A stretch of 8,049 nucleotides of DNA from Gammaproteobacteria bacterium (lineage in GTDB: Bacteria; Pseudomonadota; Gammaproteobacteria; DSM-16500): NCBI GenBank assembly GCA_009885665.1, contig VFKI01000141.1, positions 1-8,049 of the forward strand. The letters are read 5' to 3'. Shown here one piece after another: positions 1 through 6,590 of this stretch. Within the stretch, counting starts at the first letter, position 1; every line of letters begins with the position of its first letter. Both the position numbers and the translations under genes were made by a program. The notes under the pieces are model-generated. The model did no database searches, had not been told where the DNA came from, and saw only the letters and a list, made by a program, of their open reading frames with translations.

Positions 1-28
1 AAGTTATTTATGCGCAGGGCCTATGTAG
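1..28 (+). CDS. Possible 3' end of a preceding gene (partial)
   Basis: One reading frame, entered at base 2, reads eight codons (SYLCAGPM) and stops at TAG 26-28. That stop overlaps the Shine-Dalgarno-like AGGAGA (27-32) of the ABC ATPase gene, a typical arrangement for the end of one operon gene and the start of the next. Exporter pairs of this kind are often preceded by a HlyD-type membrane fusion protein gene, but eight residues cannot identify a family and I assign no function. The other two forward frames are also open here, so this may not be coding at all. Confidence 0.2.
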
Positions 29-38
29 GAGATACCCC

Positions 39-791
39 TTGGCCATCCAAATCCATCAACTCAGTCACCGCTATCCTGCGGCAACAACTGCTGCATTGAA
101 TGCTGTCTCATTTTCCATTCCTGCCGGCAGTTTTTTTGGTTTGACGGGCCCCAATGGCAGCGGCAAAACCACGCTGATTTCAATTTTAACCGGCCTAATA
201 ACAGCCACCGCCGGTTTTGCCTCGATTTATGGTTATGACGTCAAACGAGACAGAAATAAAATAAAATCTTTTATCGGCCTAGTGCCTCAAGAAATTGCGC
301 TGTATCCTAGCTTGACTTTATATGAGAATTTAAAATTATTTGCAGATCTCTATGGCTTAACAAAGCAACAAAGCAAAATTCAAATTAACACTTGTTTGGA
401 AATGGTTGGCTTAAATTCCGTCATGAAAAAACAGGTGAGCACATATTCAGGCGGCATGTTACGGCGCGCCAATCTAGCCATTGGCTTACTGCATCAACCT
501 AAATTATTATTCCTAGATGAGCCAACCGCTAACGTAGATGCACATGCGAGAGAAATGCTATTTACCAGTTTACGGCACTTACATGCATCTGGCACCACCA
601 TTGTTTATACAACACATTATTTAGAAGAAATTGACTTACTCTGCACAGACCTTGCCATTTTAAAAAAAGGCGTGCTGATCGCAACTGGCTCAATGGCAGA
701 TATAAAACAGCAATATCCGCAAAAAAATCGATTATCTGAAATTTATTTTAACTTAACCGAAGAAACACATGCATTCCGGGTGAATAAATGA
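39..791 (+). CDS. ABC transporter ATP-binding protein (ABC-2 exporter type)
   Basis: This is the cytoplasmic ATPase subunit that powers the permease encoded by the next gene. All nucleotide-binding motifs are visible in 250 residues: Walker A GPNGSGKTT (37-45), Q-loop VPQE (Gln84), signature YSGGM (136-140), Walker B LLFLDEP (156-162) with catalytic Glu161, D-loop ANVDA (164-168) and switch His193. Motif spacing and length fit the single-domain CcmA/NatA/DrrA-like group (COG1131), which normally works as a homodimer with an ABC-2 permease. The chosen start is TTG at 39, preceded by AGGAGA (27-32) at six-base spacing; no ATG lies near it in frame. The frame is open to the window edge, so an upstream start cannot be excluded. 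The stop overlaps the permease start (ATGA, 788-791), implying translational coupling. The gene looks AT-rich compared with pnp and dprA. The substrate cannot be inferred; drug, lipid or polysaccharide export are all possible. Confidence 0.93.
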   Translation: MAIQIHQLSHRYPAATTAALNAVSFSIPAGSFFGLTGPNGSGKTTLISILTGLITATAGFASIYGYDVKRDRNKIKSFIGLVPQEIALYPSLTLYENLKLFADLYGLTKQQSKIQINTCLEMVGLNSVMKKQVSTYSGGMLRRANLAIGLLHQPKLLFLDEPTANVDAHAREMLFTSLRHLHASGTTIVYTTHYLEEIDLLCTDLAILKKGVLIATGSMADIKQQYPQKNRLSEIYFNLTEETHAFRVNK

Positions 792-1996
792 TGCAAAAAC
801 TATGGGCTTTATTCAATAAAGATTTATTATTGCTATGGCGCGACAAAATAGGTCTCGCAAATTTATTTATTATGCCCATGTTTTTTGTCTTAATCATTAC
901 ACTGTTACAAACGCAACACTTACAACAAAATCGCTCAATTACCCTATTCATGCAAAATAACGACACCGATTCTGCTATGCAAAAAATGTATAGCGATCTT
1001 CAGCAAAATCACGCTTTTAACATAATTCAAATTCAAGCTAGCCAGTTAGCTGATGCCACCCAAACCGTCAAAAAAGGCAACGCCAGTTTACTCGTCATTA
1101 TTCCTGCGCATTTAAGCGAGCGTTTAACCGCTAACATTCAGCAACAAATGATTGCCAATCAAGCTGCTACCCGTCCGCCGGCGATCCAACTAATTTTTGA
1201 CCCAGCGCTGTCTCCTGCGCTGCAAAACAGTATTGTTACGCAACTAACCGACGTCATTCACGCTTTTCAAATGCAGGTTATGGCGAATATCACGCATGAA
1301 GTTTTGGGCACCCAAAATACCCCCATGCAACCGCAAGCATTACCCTTACAGATAGAATATGCTGGCACGCATGCACAAGTCGCGCCTGATCCAGTACAAC
1401 AAAATGTACCAGCGTGGGCATTGTTTGGTATGTTTATGATTACCTTACCGCTGGCAAGCATTATGATTAAAGAGCGCAGTCAAGCTGTCGCATTACGCCT
1501 ATACCTAACGCCTGTTTCTAATATATTGCTAATAGCAAGTCGCATGCTATCGTTTATGAGCATTAATTTTTTGCAGCTTTGGATGATGCTACTGGTGGGT
1601 ATTTTTATTTTGCCGTTATTTCATTTAGCACCCCTCAATGTAGCCGGGCACGTTGGGCGCCTCTGTTTAGTAGGTGTCTTTGCGGCATTGTCTGCGGTTT
1701 GCTCAGGTCTACTGGCCGGCACATGGTTAAAAAGTCACGAACAGGCGGCTACATTCATTCCCATATTGATTGTGCTCGCTGCAGCGATTGGCGGCATCCT
1801 ATTTCCCCTGTGGCTCATGCCACCGATAATGCAAAAGCTTGCCGTATTGTCCCCCTTAAATTGGGCGCATCAAGCGTTTATTGCCGTACTGGTGCGCGAT
1901 GCACCCATTCAGCAACTGGTATGGCCACTCAGTCAATTGGGGATTTTTTCAATCGTATTGTGCTTACTGGCATGGTGGAAAAGCCGGCATTTATAG
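788..1996 (+). CDS. ABC-2 type transporter permease
   Basis: This is the inner-membrane subunit partnered with the preceding ATPase. The 402 residues show the ABC-2 (DrrB/YhhJ-like) layout: a short basic cytoplasmic N-terminus, one membrane segment at about 22-41, a large hydrophilic extracytoplasmic domain at about 42-206, then five hydrophobic segments at about 208-227, 257-278, 292-311, 321-343 and 380-397. The sequence LSPLNWAHQAF (355-365) before the last segment is a typical ABC-2 signature. The cytoplasmic loop after the second segment carries IKERSQ (227-232), the charged region found in these permeases. Two adjacent ATG codons (788 and 791) could both initiate; the first overlaps the ATPase stop by 4 bp, and GGGTGA (778-783) may serve as ribosome binding site. 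The gene converges with the thioesterase gene, with 29 bases between their stops and no clear terminator. Family assignment is strong; the exported compound is unknown. Confidence 0.92.
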   Translation: MMQKLWALFNKDLLLLWRDKIGLANLFIMPMFFVLIITLLQTQHLQQNRSITLFMQNNDTDSAMQKMYSDLQQNHAFNIIQIQASQLADATQTVKKGNASLLVIIPAHLSERLTANIQQQMIANQAATRPPAIQLIFDPALSPALQNSIVTQLTDVIHAFQMQVMANITHEVLGTQNTPMQPQALPLQIEYAGTHAQVAPDPVQQNVPAWALFGMFMITLPLASIMIKERSQAVALRLYLTPVSNILLIASRMLSFMSINFLQLWMMLLVGIFILPLFHLAPLNVAGHVGRLCLVGVFAALSAVCSGLLAGTWLKSHEQAATFIPILIVLAAAIGGILFPLWLMPPIMQKLAVLSPLNWAHQAFIAVLVRDAPIQQLVWPLSQLGIFSIVLCLLAWWKSRHL

Positions 1997-2025
1997 TTTC
2001 TCAGAGTAGGCAATACCTTATTTTC

Positions 2026-2424
2026 TTAGCGATCCACCGATTGCGGCTTACCCTCTTTGCCTATCGCTACAAAGGTAAACAAGCCTTGCGCAACCAGCTT
2101 ACGCTCTGTTTCTTCAACCGCCAGCGTCCAGACTTGCATACGAAATTGCATGGAGGTACGGCCGACTTTTATTAATTCCGCATGACAGCAAATTGTGTCG
2201 CCGACATAAACGGGTTTAATAAAGGTGAGTGAATCAATCGCAACCGTTACCACACGACAACCCGCACGACGCTGACCTTCGATCTGCGCGCCCATATCCA
2301 TTAAAGACACCAGCCAGCCACCAAAAATATCGCCATAACAATTGGTGTCTGCCGGCATCGCAATCGTGCGTAACGCCAGCACGCCAGCGGGTTGACTCGG
2401 CAGGACTTGCTCAGGAAGTGTCAT
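2026..2424 (-). CDS. yciA: Acyl-CoA thioesterase, YciA-like hotdog protein
   Basis: Predicted to hydrolyse acyl-CoA thioesters to free CoA and carboxylate in the cytoplasm, as YciA of E. coli and H. influenzae does with broad chain-length tolerance. The 132-residue protein is one hotdog domain and contains the family block ADTNCYGDIFGGWL (25-38) followed by SLMD (40-43). Asp43 aligns by eye with the catalytic Asp of H. influenzae YciA. VVTVAIDSLTFIKPVYVGD (59-77) is the second conserved block, covering the central strand and the P-x-x-x-GD turn. Length matches the family. The start is the ATG at 2424-2422; the upstream sequence has only a weak Shine-Dalgarno match (GCGAGA). The gene lies just past the pnp terminator on the same strand, so it is either expressed by terminator read-through or from a promoter overlapping that terminator. 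A related hotdog thioesterase subfamily is the only realistic alternative. Confidence 0.92.
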   Translation of the reverse strand: MTLPEQVLPSQPAGVLALRTIAMPADTNCYGDIFGGWLVSLMDMGAQIEGQRRAGCRVVTVAIDSLTFIKPVYVGDTICCHAELIKVGRTSMQFRMQVWTLAVEETERKLVAQGLFTFVAIGKEGKPQSVDR

Positions 2425-2445
2425 AGTTACAAATATCTCGCTAGC

Positions 2446-2482
2446 AAAAAATCAAAGCCGGACGAAACCGCGCGGCTTTGAT
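2446..2482 (-). terminator. Rho-independent terminator of pnp
   Basis: A perfect 10-bp inverted repeat (ATCAAAGCCG at 2451-2460 and CGGCTTTGAT at 2473-2482) encloses a 12-base loop. On the minus strand the stem is followed by six T residues (2451-2446, the first shared with the stem). It begins 45 bases after the pnp stop codon and ends 21 bases before the yciA start. On the plus strand there is no T-run after the stem, so it should act only on leftward transcription. Confidence 0.88.
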
Positions 2483-2486
2483 CATA
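2481..2486 (-). promoter_or_regulatory. Candidate -10 box for yciA (weak)
   Basis: TATGAT on the minus strand (2486-2481) matches five of six bases of the sigma-70 -10 consensus and is the best match between pnp and yciA. It overlaps the base of the terminator stem, so transcripts would start inside the hairpin, which would spoil the terminator for those transcripts. No good -35 hexamer is present at 16-18 bases. This is speculative. Confidence 0.15.
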
Positions 2487-2527
2487 TTCAATCACACACC
2501 CTATCTTTTGTAGTAGATACGACTCAA

Positions 2528-4630
2528 TTACACACTAGGTGCGTCAATTTCTTTCATACTCAAACGAATACGACCTTGGCGATCGACTTCTATAACTTTG
2601 ACGCGCACCGCTTGACCTTCAGATAAATGATCACTGACATTTTCAACGCGCTGATGCGTGATTTGCGAAATGTGCACCAAGCCTTGTTTACCTGGCAAAA
2701 TACTCACAAACGCACCAAATTCAGCTAACTTTACCACTACACCTTCATAAATTTCACCCGGTGTCACATCGGCTGTCAACAACTGAATACGACGCACGGC
2801 TTCTTCGCACGCAGCCAGATCAGCGGCCGCCACACGGACTTCACCATTGTCATCAATATCGATCACTGTGCCTGTCTCTTCTGTCAGCGCACGAATCGTT
2901 GCGCCGCCCTTACCAATTACATCACGAATGCGATCGGTCGGTACTTTTACCGTGAGGATACGCGGCGCATAAGCAGACATTTCCGTACGCGGACCTGGCA
3001 ATGCTTGATTCATGATGCCTAAGATATGCAAACGCGCCGTATTGGCTTGATCCAATGCAACACGCATGATCTCTTCCGTAATACCATCGATTTTGATATC
3101 CATTTGCAACGCAGTGATACCTTGACCGGTACCGGCCACTTTGAAATCCATATCGCCTAAATGGTCTTCATCCCCTAAAATATCGGTCAACACAGTGAAG
3201 CGCTCGCCTTCCTTCACCAAACCCATGGCGATACCCGCCACATGTGCACGCAAAGGTACGCCAGCATCCATCAAGGCCAAACTGGTGCCACACACTGTCG
3301 CCATCGAACTAGAACCATTTGATTCGGTAATTTCTGACACGACACGTAAAACATAAGCGTATTCTTTTGGCAACACTGCCATCACACCACGCTTAGCAAG
3401 CGCGCCATGGCCAATTTCACGACGCTTAGGACCACTCATGAAACCGACTTCACCTACGGAGTAAGGAGGGAAGTTATAGTGCAACATAAATGTTTGACGC
3501 TGTTCACCTTCCAGCGCATCGATGGTTTGCGCATCGCGCTCTGTGCCTAATGTCGCAACAACAATCGCTTGCGTTTCACCACGCGTAAACAACGCAGAAC
3601 CATGGGTACGCGGCAAGAAACCGGGTTGAATCGTGATTGGACGCACGGTTTTATTATCCCGACCATCAATACGCGGTTTACCATCGAGAATTTGGTCGCG
3701 CACAATACGGCTTTCCAATTCTTTTAACAGCGATTTGATATCCGTCATCAGAATATCTTCATCCATTTCTTCTGCGGTCGAACTCGCCAGCGCTTCATCT
3801 AATATGCGCGCCTTAATACCCGCCAACAAAGCTTGGCGTGTTTGTTTATCACGCTGCTGATAAGCACTGGTAATATCCGTTGTTGCCTTAGCAACCAATT
3901 GCGCCAATTCAACATGCGCTTTACGTGGCTGCCAGCTACATGCAGCGGCACCACCCGCAGCTTGCACCAATGCATGAATCGCACTAATCGCTGCTTGCAT
4001 TTCACGATGCGCAAACATAACCGCACCCAACATTGTGGCTTCGGGTAACTCATGCGCTTCGGACTCAACCATTAATACAGCATGCTCGGTACCGGCAACG
4101 ACCATATCCAATTGCGAGGTTTCTAATTCAGCAAAGGTTGGATTCAGCAGATAATGACCGTTCTGATACCCGACGCGCGCTGCGCCTAAAGGTCCTGCAA
4201 ACGGTAAGCCCGACAGCGCCAGCGCTGCGGATGCACCTATCAACGCCGGAATATCCGGATTGACCTGCGGATTCATTGACATAACCGTCAAAATGACTTG
4301 CACTTCGTCATTGTAACCTTTAGCAAACAGCGGACGAATCGGACGATCGATCAAACGAGAGGTCAGCGTTTCTTTTTCTGATGGCTTGCCTTCACGTTTG
4401 AAGTAACCCCCTGGAATACGACCCGCTGCGTAAGTGCGCTCTTGGTAATTGACCGTCAGAGGAAAGAAATCCGCTGCAGCATTACTGTTGGTACGCGCCA
4501 CCACAGTGGCCAGCACAACAGTGTCATCCATACTGACCATGACGGCGGCGGTAGCTTGACGAGCAATTGCACCCGTTTCGAGAGTAACCGTATGATTTCC
4601 ATAGGTAAATGTTTGCTTAACTGCAGCCAC
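2528..4630 (-). CDS. pnp: Polyribonucleotide nucleotidyltransferase (PNPase)
   Basis: Cytoplasmic homotrimeric exoribonuclease that degrades RNA 3' to 5' by phosphorolysis, releasing nucleoside diphosphates, and can add 3' tails in reverse; in gammaproteobacteria it joins the RNase E degradosome. The 700 residues (E. coli 711) carry the full domain order: RNase PH core 1 (about 10-145), with FFPLTVNYQERTYAAGRIPG at 55-74; helical linker (about 150-310); RNase PH core 2 (about 320-540); KH domain (about 555-615) with VIGKGG at 571-576; and S1 domain (about 625-695). Phosphate-site residues SNGSSSM (437-443) and metal-binding Asp487 and Asp493 in GDEDHLGDMDFK (486-497) are intact, so the enzyme should be active. 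The start is GTG at 4630-4628 with AGGA eight bases upstream; an in-frame TAA lies seven codons upstream and no ATG competes. The usual upstream neighbour rpsO is absent. The long palindrome at 4676-4815 sits in the presumed leader, and the terminator at 2446-2482 ends the unit. Confidence 0.98.
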   Translation of the reverse strand: MAAVKQTFTYGNHTVTLETGAIARQATAAVMVSMDDTVVLATVVARTNSNAAADFFPLTVNYQERTYAAGRIPGGYFKREGKPSEKETLTSRLIDRPIRPLFAKGYNDEVQVILTVMSMNPQVNPDIPALIGASAALALSGLPFAGPLGAARVGYQNGHYLLNPTFAELETSQLDMVVAGTEHAVLMVESEAHELPEATMLGAVMFAHREMQAAISAIHALVQAAGGAAACSWQPRKAHVELAQLVAKATTDITSAYQQRDKQTRQALLAGIKARILDEALASSTAEEMDEDILMTDIKSLLKELESRIVRDQILDGKPRIDGRDNKTVRPITIQPGFLPRTHGSALFTRGETQAIVVATLGTERDAQTIDALEGEQRQTFMLHYNFPPYSVGEVGFMSGPKRREIGHGALAKRGVMAVLPKEYAYVLRVVSEITESNGSSSMATVCGTSLALMDAGVPLRAHVAGIAMGLVKEGERFTVLTDILGDEDHLGDMDFKVAGTGQGITALQMDIKIDGITEEIMRVALDQANTARLHILGIMNQALPGPRTEMSAYAPRILTVKVPTDRIRDVIGKGGATIRALTEETGTVIDIDDNGEVRVAAADLAACEEAVRRIQLLTADVTPGEIYEGVVVKLAEFGAFVSILPGKQGLVHISQITHQRVENVSDHLSEGQAVRVKVIEVDRQGRIRLSMKEIDAPSV

Positions 4631-4675
4631 GGTGCGTATCCTGTATAATTAGTTAAAAAAATCGTATCTATCCAC

Positions 4676-4815
4676 CGACATTCCGCACCTTCGTCTTTTT
4701 TGATAACGCCGCGTTGAAACTGCGTTTTAAATGCTCATTTACGTGTGTGTAAACTGCGCTTTAAAACACATTTTCGCCTCGATTTATACAAAAAATACTT
4801 TGGTGCGGAATGCCG
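4676..4815. repeat. 140-bp gapless imperfect palindrome in the pnp leader region
   Basis: Pairing base i with base 9491-i gives about 45 Watson-Crick matches in 70 positions with no gaps, where roughly 17 would be expected by chance. The stems, from the outside in, are: 4676-4689 with 4802-4815 (13 of 14); a partial middle section including 4696-4702 with 4789-4795 (7 of 7); 4716-4731 with 4760-4775 (14 of 16); and 4738-4742 with 4749-4753 (5 of 5) around a GTGTGT tip. Mismatches inside the outer arm (4678/4813) and inner arm (4723/4768) become G-U wobbles when read as minus-strand RNA, which mildly favours a structure in the pnp transcript. Wobbles elsewhere go both ways. The structure ends 45 bases before the pnp GTG. 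In E. coli a leader hairpin cut by RNase III mediates pnp autoregulation; that role here is inferred. A degenerate MITE-like element is the alternative, although no target-site duplication directly abuts the arms. Confidence 0.75.
4717..4765 (+). repeat. Direct repeat pair AAACTGCGYTTTAAA
   Basis: Two copies, at 4717-4731 and 4751-4765, differ at one base of 15 and are 34 bases apart. Both lie inside the long palindrome. The first is the left inner arm; the second runs from the tip stem into the right inner arm. Weaker similarity continues past both copies (CTCATTT and CACATTT). Confidence 0.6.
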
Positions 4816-4836
4816 AATAAATGCGTCATTCCTTAA

Positions 4837-4842
4837 ATTATC
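4837..4842 (-). promoter_or_regulatory. Candidate -10 box for pnp upstream of the palindrome
   Basis: GATAAT on the minus strand (4842-4837) matches five of six bases of the sigma-70 -10 consensus. A start about seven bases downstream, near 4830, would place the whole 140-base palindrome at the 5' end of the pnp mRNA, giving a leader of roughly 200 bases. No convincing -35 hexamer lies at 16-18 bases, so this rests on the -10 match and position only. Confidence 0.2.
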
Positions 4843-4926
4843 CGCGAAAAGCCAAAAGACGTATCCCCTACATGAACGAGTGCTCTGTCAAAGAATCTAT
4901 ATATTTCACCGACATTGGATTGCATC

Positions 4927-6051
4927 ATGATGCCCTCCCTCATCCATTGGCTCACGCTTGCTCACACGCCAGGCATTGGTCCTGCCAGCGGCGTGCGTTT
5001 GCTTGAGTATTTCGCTGACATCGAGGCACTTTTCGCGGCGGCGCCTGCCGAGCTGCATGCTGCGGGTTTAACTTCGACCCAAATCTCCCTGTTGCGTGCC
5101 ACGCCGCGTCCTGACATCGATAAAATTTACCACTGGCTCAGCCAGGGCGGTCGCAACACGGCGCTTTCCAATGCGCCAGCCTGCCAATGGCTCACTTACC
5201 TCGACCCACGCTATCCAGCGCTTTTAAAAGAAATTGCTTCGCCGCCTTTATTGCTTTACCTATATGGCAATCTCCACGCGCTTTCTGCGGCTCAGCTTGC
5301 CATGGTAGGTTCGCGTCGTGCGAGCGCAACGGGCGTCGCGATTGCGCAACAGTTTTCGCGTGACCTTGCGCAAGCGGGGTTGGTCATTACCAGTGGCCTT
5401 GCTTATGGTATTGATGCAGCCAGTCATCGTGGCGCTATTGCTTGTGGTCAACCAGGTAAAACGATTGCCATTCTCGGCACGGGGCTAGCCAATATTTATC
5501 CACGTATTCACACAGCGCTTGCCAACGAGATACTGGCTGCGGGTGGTACGTTAGTTTCGGAGTTTTCGCCTTTTACAGCACCGATTGCCGCTAATTTTCC
5601 GCAACGTAATCGTATCATCAGCGGTTTGTCGCGTGGTGTATTGGTCGTGGAGGCTGCTGCGCGTAGTGGCTCATTGATTACAGCGCGTTACGCATTGGAG
5701 CAAAATCGTGATGTATTTGCTATTCCGGGCAGCTTATATAATCCACTTGCGCGCGGTTGTCATCATTTGCTACGCCAAGGCGCTAAATTAGTTGAGACTG
5801 TCAATGATATTCTTGACGAAATGGGTATATTGGCTTATACAGCACCTGTGACAAGGGTGAGCGGCCGTCCATCTTTGACTTCCGCTCAGCAAGCTGTCCT
5901 GGCTACACTTGGCGATACGCCAACATCAGCAGACCTTATTATTAATCGCTGTGGATTGACGGCGGCGGAAGTTTCCTCCATTCTGTTACTATTAGAGTTG
6001 CTGGGTTATGTCGATGCTGTCCCTGGAGGGTACCAGCGTCGGCCATCGTAA
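4927..6051 (+). CDS. dprA: DNA-processing protein DprA (Smf)
   Basis: DprA binds incoming single-stranded DNA in the cytoplasm during natural transformation and loads RecA on it; it is also conserved in species not known to be competent. Numbered from ATG 4927 (374 residues), the N-terminal helical SAM-like region (about 3-60) includes TPGIGPASG. The Rossmann-like DprA core (about 85-290) has YPALLKEI (96-103), MVGSRRAS (126-133), ITSGLAYGIDAASH (154-167), NFPQRNRIISGLSRG (223-237) and VVEAAARSGSLITA (240-253). A C-terminal winged-helix domain follows (about 315-370). All core motifs are intact and the length is normal. An in-frame TTG at 4915 would add four residues, but ATG 4927 has TTGGA (4915-4919) upstream at a plausible distance, and ATG 4930 is equally possible. 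It is divergent from pnp and precedes smg by 26 bases, probably as the first gene of a dprA-smg-topA operon. Confidence 0.95.
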   Translation: MMPSLIHWLTLAHTPGIGPASGVRLLEYFADIEALFAAAPAELHAAGLTSTQISLLRATPRPDIDKIYHWLSQGGRNTALSNAPACQWLTYLDPRYPALLKEIASPPLLLYLYGNLHALSAAQLAMVGSRRASATGVAIAQQFSRDLAQAGLVITSGLAYGIDAASHRGAIACGQPGKTIAILGTGLANIYPRIHTALANEILAAGGTLVSEFSPFTAPIAANFPQRNRIISGLSRGVLVVEAAARSGSLITARYALEQNRDVFAIPGSLYNPLARGCHHLLRQGAKLVETVNDILDEMGILAYTAPVTRVSGRPSLTSAQQAVLATLGDTPTSADLIINRCGLTAAEVSSILLLLELLGYVDAVPGGYQRRPS

Positions 6052-6077
6052 TCGATGTATTTTTAGTGAGGGCCAGC

Positions 6078-6545
6078 ATGTTTGACGTATTAATGTTTTT
6101 GTTTGAAAACTATATGCAGGAAAGCGTTGTTTTGCAGAGCGATAATCACAGTATTTTGCATGAATTGGAAGGCGTGGGGTTCGAGCGGGGTGAGATCGAG
6201 TGTGCGCTGGATTGGTTGGCGGGGCTGGTGGAATTGCAGGATGTGTTAGCAGATGCGCCGCAGCTTACGACACGCGCCATTCGTTATTATATGCCGGATG
6301 AGTGCCAGCGCTTGAGCCCTGAGTGCCGTGGTTTGCTGTTACAGCTGGAACGGTACGGCATACTTGACCCTGCCACGCGTGAAGTTGTGATTGATCGTTT
6401 AATGGTTTTGGAAATTCCGGAAATAGATCCGCAGCGTGTGCGTTGGGTGGCGCTGATGGCATTGTTCAATCAACCTGAGCGTAAGGCGGCTTTGATCATG
6501 TTGCAGGATCTTGTGCTCGCCAATGCCCATAAAATGCTACAGTAA
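6078..6545 (+). CDS. smg: Smg family protein (DUF494)
   Basis: A small protein of unknown function that is conserved next to dprA and topA in beta- and gammaproteobacteria. From ATG 6078 it has 155 residues, close to E. coli Smg, and begins MFDVLMFLFENYMQE, nearly the same as the E. coli N-terminus. Further recognisable blocks are GFERGEIECALDWL (34-47), DECQRLSPECRGLLLQLE (74-91), TREVVIDRLM (100-109) and RWVALMALFN (122-131). It is acidic, probably helical and has no signal peptide or membrane segment. The GTG at 6066 gives a longer frame, but it is part of the Shine-Dalgarno-like GTGAGGG (6066-6072) lying six bases before the ATG, so the ATG is the better start. It sits 26 bases after dprA and 45 before topA. 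Family identity is firm; its biochemical role is not known. Confidence 0.95.
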   Translation: MFDVLMFLFENYMQESVVLQSDNHSILHELEGVGFERGEIECALDWLAGLVELQDVLADAPQLTTRAIRYYMPDECQRLSPECRGLLLQLERYGILDPATREVVIDRLMVLEIPEIDPQRVRWVALMALFNQPERKAALIMLQDLVLANAHKMLQ

Positions 6546-6590
6546 TCACCACAGTTCAACCTTTCATCTAAAACTTCATGGTGTATATCT

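Larger units (their letters stand above)
4666..4916 (+). repeat. Direct repeat ATCTAT-n-CACCGACATT flanking the palindrome
   Basis: CACCGACATT occurs at 4673-4682 and again at 4907-4916. Each copy is preceded by ATCTAT (4666-4671 and 4895-4900), with a gap of one base in the first copy and six in the second. The first copy overlaps the left end of the palindrome; the second ends just before the dprA ATG. They could be a duplicated regulatory site, a trace of local duplication, or chance. No function is assigned. Confidence 0.4.

Noticed and set aside
1997..2025. Possible terminator between the convergent permease and yciA genes
   Set aside because: Only a 3-bp AGG/CCT stem is visible, followed by a mixed T stretch; too weak to support.
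1579..2175. A 198-codon plus-strand ORF crossing the permease end and the yciA gene
   Set aside because: It overlaps two strongly supported genes in other frames and strands, and its translation has no domain-like character.
4886..4891. A perfect TTGACA -35 hexamer on the minus strand upstream of pnp
   Set aside because: At 16-18 bases downstream the sequence is GGGGAT-like with no usable -10, so I did not call a promoter there.
4900..4905. TATATT as a -10 box for dprA
   Set aside because: It would start transcription within a few bases of the dprA start codon and has no -35 match at the right distance.
4745..5006. Two overlapping forward small ORFs of 61 codons (4745-4930 and 4821-5006) in the pnp-dprA intergenic region
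   Set aside because: They run through the palindrome or into dprA in another frame, have no ribosome binding site and no recognisable domain, and look like chance frames.
6546..6590. Possible separate promoter for topA in the smg-topA gap
   Set aside because: The 45-base gap shows no credible -35/-10 pair, although topA often has its own promoters elsewhere; nothing here can be supported.
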